NCBI GenBank assembly: GCA_900543485.1 | Contig: UQRM01000006.1 | Coordinates: 1-64,000, forward strand | Length of the DNA: 64,000 bases | Reading direction: 5' to 3' | Origin: an uncultured Eubacterium sp. | GTDB lineage: Bacteria > Bacillota > Clostridia > Peptostreptococcales > Anaerovoracaceae | Part shown: in pieces, positions 19,186 to 27,000 of the stretch | Layout: the number at the start of each line of letters is the position of its first letter | Numbering within the stretch: the first letter of the stretch is position 1 | The notes under the pieces: generated by a model | What the model was told of the DNA's origin: nothing | The model's input: the letters and a program-made list of their open reading frames with translations, nothing else | The model's database searches: none | Made by a program: the position numbers and the translations under genes

Positions 19186-19497
19186 TTATTCTGTCTCTCC
19201 CTTTATCTCATCCAAAATAACTTTCGCAAAATTATCGTCACATATGGCAAATACGCTTCTGCCCGACTCTCCCACGATATGTGAAAGCTCTTCGCCTCTA
19301 CCGTATTTCACATGTTTTACACCGTGTTTCCTGATTTCCTTCATCATCTTCTTTTCGCTGTTTTCGGAGATATCCTCCGCCAGGATGACCAGTTTCACCT
19401 TTCCTCTGCTGAGCCCAAATGAGCAGGTATTTATCCCCGACATCAGATTCCCCGACTTCTTGGCGAAACCAAGATAACTATCTATTTTCTTTTTCAT
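19186..19497 (-). CDS. ylxQ: L7Ae-like RNA-binding protein YlxQ
   Basis: This 103-residue protein of the ribosomal L7Ae/L30e fold has LGFAKKSGNLMSG near the N-terminus and VILAEDISENSEKK in the middle. The family binds kink-turn RNA. The start ATG at 19497 follows GGAGG closely and lies inside the end of ylxR (20-bp overlap). The gene order nusA-ylxR-ylxQ-infB is conserved in Firmicutes. Confidence 0.88.
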   Translation of the reverse strand: MKKKIDSYLGFAKKSGNLMSGINTCSFGLSRGKVKLVILAEDISENSEKKMMKEIRKHGVKHVKYGRGEELSHIVGESGRSVFAICDDNFAKVILDEIKGETE

Positions 19498-19762
19498 AGC
19501 CCTCCAGTTCTCCGAACAGCGCATCCAGTCTTTCTTCGCTTATGGCAATGCCGAAATTTCTCTGAAGAGCTCTCTTCTTCCTGGCCTTCTCCATACATTC
19601 TCTATCAGGACACATATAAACGCCCCGTCCTTTCGCCTTGCCTGCGGGATCGATGGATATCTCCCCTTCGTAGCAGGCTATCCTTATCATGCTGTTCTTC
19701 GGCTTGGACTCCATACAGCCTACGCATCTTCTCATGGGGATCTTCTTATTCTTCAAGTTCAT
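19478..19762 (-). CDS. ylxR: YlxR (DUF448) RNA-binding protein
   Basis: YlxR is a small basic protein reported in some bacteria to act as a nucleoid-associated or RNase P-linked regulator. The signature RRCVGCMESKPK (about 10-21) and the GRGVYMCPDRECMEKA block identify the family. The start is uncertain: I use the ATG at 19762, which overlaps the end of nusA; a GTG at 19777 is also possible. Confidence 0.9.
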   Translation of the reverse strand: MNLKNKKIPMRRCVGCMESKPKNSMIRIACYEGEISIDPAGKAKGRGVYMCPDRECMEKARKKRALQRNFGIAISEERLDALFGELEGYEKENR

Positions 19763-20999
19763 CGCCCCTGTCTTCACTCATATCTTCATCGTCTGATACT
19801 TCTTCGTCAGTCTCGGCATCGACGTCCTCTGCTGCCTCCTCTTCGCCCTCTTCACCGGCGTCATCAGCATACTCATCATCAACATATTCTATGCCATATT
19901 CGTCGGCATCATCATCTACATATTCTATACCGTCTTCGATATATTCCTCCTCATTCTCCGGAGCATCGAAGTACTGACTGTGACTTTTTATATCTATCTT
20001 CCAGCCGCACAGCCTGGCTGCCAGCCTTACATTCTGTCCGGACTTTCCAATGGCCAACGAAAGCTGATAGTCCGGCACCACAACCGTAGCCGCCTTTTCC
20101 TCCTCATCTACCATGACTTCTTCCACCTTGGCAGGACTGAGGACGTTCTTTATGAGGACTTTCGGATCATCGTCCCACGTGGTTATATCTATCTTTTCCC
20201 CGAAAAGCTCGTCGACGATATTCTTTACACGGGATCCTCCCGTCCCGACACACGCTCCTACAGGATCCACATTCTCATCCTCCGTATAAACAGCTATCTT
20301 CGTCCTGGATCCGGCCTCTCTGGCTATGCTCTTTATCACCACAGTCCCATCCTCTATCTCCGGCACCTCCAGCTCAAAAAGCTTCTCTACGAAACCCGGG
20401 TGGGTCCTCGAAAGGAATATCTGCGGTCCTTTAGTACTTTTTCGCACATCCATGATATATGCCTTTATCCTGTCGTTGACCTTGTATCTTTCCCCTGACG
20501 CCCTCTCGCCGGCCACCAGGATGCCTTCCGTATTGCCCATATTTACAAAGATGGTCTCGTTGCTTATCCGCTGTACCACGCCTGTGATCAACTCACCCTG
20601 CCTGTCGATATAATTGTCGAATACGATCCCTCTCTCCGCTTCTCTTATCCGCTGCACCACCACCTGTTTGGCAGTCTGCGCCGCTATCCGTCCAAAATCT
20701 TTCGGTGTGACACGATACTCGACCACATCTCCCACCTGATATCTTGGATCTATTTCCAGAGCCTCGTCGATGGAGATCTGAGTGAATTCGTCCTCCACCT
20801 CTTCCACCACGTCTCTCCTCATCAGCACATCCACGTCGCCTTCCTCTCTGTCGATGTTCACCCTGACGTTCTGCGCCGTGCCGTAGTTCTTCTTATATGC
20901 TGAAACGAGCGCCGATTCTATGGCCTCTATGAGGACATCCTTGGATATCCCCTTTTCTCTTACCAGATCGTCGATAGCGTTTATAAACTCCTTGTTCAT
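19746..20999 (-). CDS. nusA: transcription factor NusA with a long acidic tail
   Basis: NusA modulates pausing, termination and antitermination. The N-terminal RNA-polymerase-binding domain, S1 domain and two KH domains (DPVGACVGTGGSRVKNIV and LAIGKSGQNVRLAARL) are present. After about residue 350 comes an unusual acidic tail of roughly 65 residues containing a repeated GIEYVDD motif. Start choice: ATG at 20999 with AGGAGG 11 bases upstream; a GTG at 21008 is closer to that site. It is the second gene of the rimP operon. Confidence 0.95.
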   Translation of the reverse strand: MNKEFINAIDDLVREKGISKDVLIEAIESALVSAYKKNYGTAQNVRVNIDREEGDVDVLMRRDVVEEVEDEFTQISIDEALEIDPRYQVGDVVEYRVTPKDFGRIAAQTAKQVVVQRIREAERGIVFDNYIDRQGELITGVVQRISNETIFVNMGNTEGILVAGERASGERYKVNDRIKAYIMDVRKSTKGPQIFLSRTHPGFVEKLFELEVPEIEDGTVVIKSIAREAGSRTKIAVYTEDENVDPVGACVGTGGSRVKNIVDELFGEKIDITTWDDDPKVLIKNVLSPAKVEEVMVDEEEKAATVVVPDYQLSLAIGKSGQNVRLAARLCGWKIDIKSHSQYFDAPENEEEYIEDGIEYVDDDADEYGIEYVDDEYADDAGEEGEEEAAEDVDAETDEEVSDDEDMSEDRGDELEE

Positions 21000-21020
21000 T
21001 TTTCTCACATCCTCCTAAAT

Positions 21021-21497
21021 CTATATCAAAACAACCAAGTTGGCTTTTGCGATCTCATCCAGCGGCAGCTTCCATTCCCTGCCATCGTGGTCTGTGACCG
21101 ATACGATGCCGTTGTCGTCTATGCCTCCCAGCACGCCCTGTATCCTCTTCTTTCCGTCTTTACCCTTGTAGAGCCTGATCTCAACTTCGCTTCCCGCATA
21201 CCTTTCATAATGCTCCGGTCTGAGCAGCTTTCTGTCCATCCCCGGTGAGGACACTTCCAAATAGTAATTCTGCTGTATCAAGTCCTCCTCATCCAGCCTG
21301 TCGCTCAGAAATCTGCTGACCTTTTCGCAATCCTCTGTTCCTATATATTCGTCCTTCGCAGGTCTGTCAACGTACACCCTCAGGAACCAGTCCCTGCCTT
21401 CCTTGATGAATTCACAGTTATAGAGCTCGTAGCCTTCCTGATCCATGAATTCCGCCAGCAGTTCCTCCACCGCATCGGTTATCTTTTTCTTCGACAT
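21021..21497 (-). CDS. rimP: ribosome maturation factor RimP
   Basis: RimP assists 30S assembly. The protein (158 residues) has the family blocks YELYNCEFIKEGRDWFLRVYVD and DCEKVSRFLSDRLDEEDLI with LEVSSPGMDRKL. The start ATG at 21497 has a purine-rich AAAGAGAG ahead. It heads the nusA-infB operon, behind a promoter at 21607-21635 and a stem-loop in its leader. Confidence 0.93.
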   Translation of the reverse strand: MSKKKITDAVEELLAEFMDQEGYELYNCEFIKEGRDWFLRVYVDRPAKDEYIGTEDCEKVSRFLSDRLDEEDLIQQNYYLEVSSPGMDRKLLRPEHYERYAGSEVEIRLYKGKDGKKRIQGVLGGIDDNGIVSVTDHDGREWKLPLDEIAKANLVVLI

Positions 21498-21555
21498 AAA
21501 AATCTCTCTTTCGCTCTCCATCGGGCAATCGCTTTCCTGCCCGTTCACAAAAGTA

Positions 21556-21579
21556 AAGAGTGGGTGAACACCCACTCTT
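21556..21579 (-). promoter_or_regulatory. stem-loop in the rimP leader
   Basis: A perfect 11-bp stem AAGAGTGGGTG/CACCCACTCTT with a two-base centre lies in the rimP leader, about 60 bases before the start codon. Only a weak T-rich tail follows, so it could be an attenuator, a protein site or a stability element. NusA-infB leaders are often regulated; the mechanism here is unknown. Confidence 0.6.
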
Positions 21580-21606
21580 ACTAAAGCCATTAGTCATATC
21601 ATTGTT

Positions 21607-21635
21607 ATATTATCATACTATCATTGAAATTTCAA
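21607..21635 (-). promoter_or_regulatory. promoter of the rimP-nusA-infB operon
   Basis: On the minus strand the -35 is TTGAAA (21630-21635), the spacer is 17 bp and the -10 is TAATAT (21607-21612). Confidence 0.75.
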
Positions 21636-21644
21636 GGGTTTTTA

Positions 21645-22112
21645 TCATATTATTTTACAGACATCCACCCATTTCTCATACCCTGTCGTCTTTTCCAGCT
21701 CCTCAAGACTCATTCCGATAGCGCTGTTGGAGCTTCCACATGCGGGATATACTTTTTCCAGCCGTTTAAGCGACTCGTCCAGATATACGATAACTCCATC
21801 ATTTATTCCAAATGGACATACACCGCCTACGGCATGTCCTATAAGCCCTTCCACTTTATCGAAAGGAAGCATCTTGGCCTTTGTAGCGAATTCCGCCTTG
21901 TACTTCCTGTTATCCACTTTGCAGTCGCCTGCCGCCACTATGAGCGCAGGGGTCTCCCCCACCATGAAAGACAGCGTCTTCGCTATTTCACACTCCTGAC
22001 AATCCAACGCTTTTGCTGCCTCCGCCACCGTAGCTGACGAAACATCGAATTCCATTATCCTGTCGTCAAGACCGAAGCCTTTCAGATATTCTTTTGCCTT
22101 TTCCAATGACAT
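21645..22112 (-). CDS. YbaK/EbsC-family aminoacyl-tRNA deacylase-like protein
   Basis: This 155-residue protein belongs to the YbaK/ProX superfamily, which hydrolyses mischarged tRNAs (for example Cys-tRNA-Pro). Visible features are a conserved Lys in AKTLSF, the AGDCKVD segment and GHAVGGVCPFG. The start ATG at 22112 follows GAAGGAG and stands one base after the SdpI-like stop. The specific substrate is not readable. Confidence 0.85.
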   Translation of the reverse strand: MSLEKAKEYLKGFGLDDRIMEFDVSSATVAEAAKALDCQECEIAKTLSFMVGETPALIVAAGDCKVDNRKYKAEFATKAKMLPFDKVEGLIGHAVGGVCPFGINDGVIVYLDESLKRLEKVYPACGSSNSAIGMSLEELEKTTGYEKWVDVCKII

Positions 22113-22113
22113 A

Positions 22114-22506
22114 TCAGTTCTCCTTCCCGTTTCCATTTGTGTCAAATTTCTTTCTAAGAGCCTTCTCCGTCGGTACGATAGGTGCCAATAACGGTATCAT
22201 CTGCAAAAACAGGACTGTCAGCCCTATGTTTTCCATCCTGTCGCCATCCAGACCCGATACTGCCATCCAGCTCAATACCACACCGGTCAGGATCAGTACA
22301 GGTATCCCGATCAGTAGCCACAGTCTTCCAAAATACTGATGAGCGAAACGCCACGTTTTCTCGTTCTTCATGGACATCCTGGTCCTGTATCCGAAAGCGC
22401 CGTTTATGATCCTCGGCGGTCGCTTGACGAAAAGCAGCCCGATACCAACCATTATCACCGGTATCAGCATGTCCGACACCATCATGAGCACTGTATCCCA
22501 CGACAT
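22114..22506 (-). CDS. SdpI-family membrane protein
   Basis: This 130-residue protein has three hydrophobic segments. The family signature GYRTRMSMKNEKTWRFAHQYFG (about residues 39-60) matches SdpI/YhfL, whose founding member gives immunity to the B. subtilis SdpC toxin. No sdpC-like toxin or ArsR-type regulator is visible nearby, so an immunity role is not supported here. It appears to be co-transcribed with the ybaK-like gene. Confidence 0.8.
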   Translation of the reverse strand: MSWDTVLMMVSDMLIPVIMVGIGLLFVKRPPRIINGAFGYRTRMSMKNEKTWRFAHQYFGRLWLLIGIPVLILTGVVLSWMAVSGLDGDRMENIGLTVLFLQMIPLLAPIVPTEKALRKKFDTNGNGKEN

Positions 22507-22660
22507 TTCCCTTACCTCACTTTCATCCCGCTTCCCTTCGGCCTGCTCCTATTATACCATCTGCTCCGGCAGAAATAAACGGGAAAAGGCAGTGAACCTT
22601 CCAGGGCCTCCTCTGACAGCGTTTCCCGCCCTTACCGCAATCGAATTTCAGGGGTGGATG

Positions 22661-23035
22661 TGCCGAAAGTGGCGTCGCGAGAACGCTTTTTCGGCATTCT
22701 CTCATGACCAGCCTTGCAAAATCCGTGGTGAATCAAATGATGGTTGCCGAATATCGTTATCCTCTTGAAAATCCGGCACGCCCGACATGATGGCTTGCCG
22801 GATTTTTAAATCTGACCCGGAATCCGGCACGCTTGACACGGCCTCTTGCCGAATTTTTTGTATAAGTTGATTATCCGGCAACCATTTATAAATATATTCC
22901 ATATATAACATTCCATCTCTGCTGCAACTGCAGTTCGTTACTGTTTCGGCTGCCGGATTTCTTCTTTATAGCGTATATCCGGCACGAAGTTGCGTCAGCG
23001 CTGCCGAATTTATGACTTTTTCTTAAAATGCGGCA
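22661..23035. repeat. 51-bp-period array of alternating inverted 8-bp motifs
   Basis: Forward motifs TGCCGRAT start at 22745, 22796, 22847, 22951 and 23002. Their inverse ATCCGGCA starts at 22771, 22822, 22873 and 22977, with the variant ATGCGGCA at 23028. Within runs the same-orientation spacing is exactly 51 bp, and every forward-to-inverse step is 26 bp. One interval is 104 bp, as if two sites were lost. Looser copies lie at 22661 (TGCCGAA) and 22690 (TTCGGCA). Each ATCCGGCA-17 nt-TGCCGRAT pair is a 33-nt hairpin separated from the next by 18 bp of unlike sequence. On the minus strand the 51-bp units are 17 codons long. This is not a CRISPR array, because only 8-bp blocks are conserved. 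Confidence 0.85.
22702..22911 (-). other. open frame of 17-residue repeats inside the array, probably a remnant
   Basis: Minus-strand translation over part of the array gives a 69-codon frame with three 17-residue units of the form [LV]PD-x(6-7)-IRQ-x(5-6). The PD and IRQ residues are encoded by the two 8-bp motifs. Further units upstream (about 22940-23035) keep the PD/IRQ pattern but contain in-frame stops and are shifted by the 104-bp interval. No good ribosome site is visible. It is either a decayed repeat protein or a coincidence of a 51-bp DNA period. Confidence 0.35.
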
Positions 23036-23327
23036 AATTTAGCTGTAAATCGCAAGAGAAGGTGATTGTCTATTGTACAAACTACATATGTTCCATCCTG
23101 CCTCCTGTATGCATAGTCACCCACACGATAAGAGCCATTAAAAAAGAGGGCGGCTTCATTTTATCATATCAAATTTATTTCTTAGAATAGAAATTCCTTT
23201 TTCGGTGATTTGGCAATTATTTTTTCGGCATTTTGGCATGGTACTGATGTGAACACTTATGGCTTGCTGAAACTTTCACAACCGCTGTCCTTCCTGTCGC
23301 TCCGCCCGAAGAAAGAATATGGCCGCC

Positions 23328-23356
23328 TTGTACTTTCCCGGCGGCTCAACTATAAT
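23328..23356 (+). promoter_or_regulatory. nitroreductase promoter
   Basis: The -35 TTGTAC (23328-23333), 17-bp spacer and -10 TATAAT (23351-23356) leave a leader of roughly 20 bases that holds AGAAGGAGG. Both hexamers are identical to those of the folT promoter. Confidence 0.8.
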
Positions 23357-23380
23357 AAATATATAGAAGGAGGTAGAAAA

Positions 23381-23899
23381 ATGAACGATATCATAAACGC
23401 AATGGAGACAAGGCGAAGTGTCAGAAACTACAAACCTGACATGATACCTGAAGAAACCATAAGGAAAATATGCGAAGCAGGGACTTACGCGGCGTCGGGA
23501 AAGGGCAACCAATCTCCCATAATCATCGCCGTAACCGACAAGGCGCTCCGGGACAAACTTTCCAGAATGAACGCGAAAATAATGGGGACCGATATCGACC
23601 CATTCTACGGCGCGCCGGTAGTGCTGGTAGTACTGGCTGACAGAAAATTCCCGACATACATCTACGATGGCAGTCTGGTCATCGGCAATCTGATGCTGGC
23701 TGCTCACAGCGAGGGCATCGGCAGCTGCTGGATACACCGGGCCAAGGAAGAATTCCAGTCGGAGGAAGGAAAAGAGATACTGAAATCCCTGGGTATAGAA
23801 GGCGACTACGAAGGTATCGGTCACTGCGTGCTGGGATATGTCGACTGTCCACAGCCTGAGGCCGCACCCAGAAAGGAAAACTACGTTTACTACGTGTAA
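23381..23899 (+). CDS. nitroreductase-family flavoprotein
   Basis: This 172-residue FMN-dependent oxidoreductase has the opening METRRSVRNYKPDMIPEETIRKICEAGTYAASGKGNQSP, typical of the family, with phosphate-binding Arg residues at about 11-15. The C-terminal part includes EGIGSCWIHRA and the GYVD segment. The start is the ATG at 23381, directly after GAAGGAGG; the longer frame lacks a site. It is a single-gene unit on the plus strand between two minus-strand operons. The physiological substrate is unknown. Confidence 0.9.
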   Translation: MNDIINAMETRRSVRNYKPDMIPEETIRKICEAGTYAASGKGNQSPIIIAVTDKALRDKLSRMNAKIMGTDIDPFYGAPVVLVVLADRKFPTYIYDGSLVIGNLMLAAHSEGIGSCWIHRAKEEFQSEEGKEILKSLGIEGDYEGIGHCVLGYVDCPQPEAAPRKENYVYYV

Positions 23900-23924
23900 C
23901 TTCCGCTTTCCATATATAAAGCAG

Positions 23925-23952
23925 CAGCCGCGTCAGACTCCTGACGCGGCTG
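23925..23952. terminator. GC-rich stem-loop between convergent nitroreductase and polC
   Basis: A perfect 12-bp stem CAGCCGCGTCAG/CTGACGCGGCTG has a 4-nt loop. It lacks a real T run on either strand but lies between two convergent genes, so it probably ends transcripts from both sides. Confidence 0.6.
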
Positions 23953-24000
23953 TGATCGTATAAACAGACGAAAGCCTCATGACCATTCATGCTTCTCATC

Positions 24001-27000
24001 TTATCCAAACAGGCTTATCTGCGCCGTCTCCGGCAATCCATCCAAAACTCCGTGCTGCCTCATCTCATCCAGCGCGGTCCTGTTTATCTTGCCACGCTCA
24101 CTGACATCTTCCACAGTCTCATAAGGCCGTTTCCTGTACTCTTCTTCGAAGTAAGTCGCCGCCCCCTCGCCAACGCCTGTGATAGCGACGAATGGCAGCA
24201 GCACCTTCCCCTCATATGACAGGAACCTGAGGCTGTCGGATATCCCCAGCCTGGCCGGAGCGAACTCATAACCTCTGGAACACATCTCATAGGCTACTTC
24301 CAGGACAGGCAATTCGTCCTCTTCCTTCTTGGAAGCATCCTGCCCCTTCCTGATTATCTCGTCCATCCTGGATTCTATAGCTTCTATTCCCCGCAATATT
24401 ACTTTTTCGTCGAAATAAGCCACCTTAGCCGTGAAATACACGGCGTAGAATTCCACAGGATGATATACTTTGTAATAAGCGATCCTGTTGGACATCATCA
24501 CATAGGCGACGGCATGAGCCCTCGGGAACATGTATTTAATCTTCTTGCAGGACTCTATGTACCAGTCAGGGACATCGTTGGCCCGCATCAGTTCCTCCTG
24601 CTCCGGCGTAAGGCCCTTGCCCTTACGTACCTTCTCCATTATAGTGAACGCATCCTTGTTTGGAACCCCTTTGAGCCGCAAGTAATTCATGATATCGTCT
24701 CTGGTAGAAATGGCGTCCTTCATGGTAGCTGTCCCGTTGGTTATCAGTTCCTGAGCGTTACCCAGCCACACGTCGGTGCCATGGGAAAACCCGGATATCC
24801 TGACCAGATCGGCAAAGGCTTCCGGTTTCGTATCGTCCAGCATCTGGCGGACAAACTTTGTGCCGAATTCCGGTATGCCGTAGCTTCCATGCGTGAATCT
24901 GTAATCAGGGTTCTTTATGTCCAGACCTTCTATGCCGTTGAAGATGGTCATCACTTTATCGTCCTTTATAGGCACCTTGGTCGGATCCACTCCGGTCATG
25001 TCCTGCAGCTGCCTTATCATTGACGGGGCATCATGACCCAGTATATCCAGTTTCAGCAGGTTCTGGTCTATGGAGTGATAGTCGAAATGAGTGGTTATTA
25101 TATCTGACTTTACATCATTAGCCGGATGCTGGACAGGACAAAACTCATATATCTCGTGGCCCTCCGGTACGATGATGATGCCGCCGGGATGCTGCCCTGA
25201 CGTTTTCCTGACTCCTTCGCAGCAGGATGTGAGCCGATCCATTTCGAATCTGTTGACATTGATCCCTCTTTCTTCGAAGTACTTAGCCACATATCCAAAG
25301 GCCGTCTTGTCCTTGATGGTACCGATGGTCCCGGCTTTAAAGACGTTCCTCTCTCCGAATATCTCCTCCACGTATTTCTGCGCAGTCCCCTGATATTCTC
25401 CGGCAAAGTTAAGGTCTATGTCCGGTTCCTTGTTGGCCTCGAAGCCCAGAAAAGTCTCGAATGGTATGGTGAAGCCTTCCTTGTTATAAGGAGTGCCGCA
25501 CTCCGGGCACACCTTATCCGGCATATCCACACCGCAATCGTACTTCTCGTTGTCTCCCCACTCCAGATGTTTGCAGTTAGGACAGAGATAATGAGGCGGC
25601 AGCGGGTTCACCTCGGTGATCCCCGACATTGTGGCTGCGAAAGAAGACCCTACTGAACCTCGCGAACCTACCAGATATCCGTCAGCCAGCGATTTTTTCA
25701 CCAGCATCTCAGCCGATCTGTACATCACCGCGTAGCCATTATCTATGATAGAGTTAAGTTCCTTGTCCAGCCGCGCCCTTATCTCCTCCGGCAGCGGCGA
25801 GCCATACATGGCGGCGGCCCTCTCTTCGCATGCCCTTCTCAGATCTTCCTCCGCGCCCGCTATCTTCGGCGGGAACTTTCCTTCGGGTACAGGCATCATA
25901 GGCTCTATCATGTCGGCTATCCTGTTGGTGTTCTCAACGACCACCTCGTATGCCTTTTCCTCGCCCAGGTACATGAATTCCTCCATCATCTCCTGAGTCG
26001 TCCTGAAATAGAGGCCTTTGTCACCTTCCACGTCCTTAAATCCCTGACCTGCCATCAGTATCCTTCTGTACAAAGCCTCCTCTTCGTCGAAGTAATGGGC
26101 GTCACAGGTGGCCACTACCGGTTTGCCGTAACGCTCACCCAACGCTATTATCTTCCTATTGTTCTCCTTCAGCTCCTCTTCATTTTTTACAAGGCCATTT
26201 TCGATGAGGAACTTGTTATTGATGAGCGGCTGTATCTCCAGATAATCATAGAAATCGACAAGGCGCTTCAGCTCATCCTCGCTTTCCCCGTTGAGTATGG
26301 CTCTGTATATCTCACCGGCCTCGCAGGCGGAGCCTATGATAAGACCTTCCCTGTGCTGCTGCAGGACCGACTTTGGTATCCTCGGCTTTTTATAGAAATA
26401 TTCCAGATGTGATATGGAAACCAGCTTGTACAGGTTCTTCAGTCCTTCCCTGTTCCTGGCGAATATTATCACATGATTGGTCCCCCTCCCCTTGTAATCT
26501 ATCGTGCCATCTTCCCTTATCAGATCCTTGTCTTCAAGCAGATAACCCTCGCAGCCGTACAGTATCTTGATATCCTTTGCCGCGTGTGAGGCATCAGGAA
26601 ATGCCTGGACGACACCGTGATCCGTGATGGCAACAGCCCTGTGGCCCCACTTTTCAGCAGTCTTTATCATATGCTTTATATCGTTGAGACCATCCATAGC
26701 GCTCATTTTCGTATGGGCATGAAGTTCCACACGTTTCTCAGGATATGTGTCCACCCGTTCATTTTTCTCAGTTTTCTCTATACTATCGGCCATTATTGTA
26801 ACGCAGTTATCGTACCTGTCCCACTGAGCCATTCCCTGTATCCGGATCCCGTCTCCTTTTGACAGATGTGTGTCTATATCCTCCCACTTCTCATTGAGTA
26901 CGAATGCCTTGACACATATACTTGTCAGCTTATCGGTAATATAAAGACTTACCAGCTTGCTGTCGCTTCTGGTCGTCCTGCTATCCTTTCTGAACAGCTC

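Noticed and set aside
22114..22506. bacteriocin immunity locus around the SdpI-like protein
   Set aside because: No toxin, export or regulator genes of the sdp type are present, so family membership alone does not support the role.
22661..23035. CRISPR array
   Set aside because: Only 8-bp blocks in alternating orientation are conserved, there are no identical repeats of 20 bases or more, and no cas genes are nearby.
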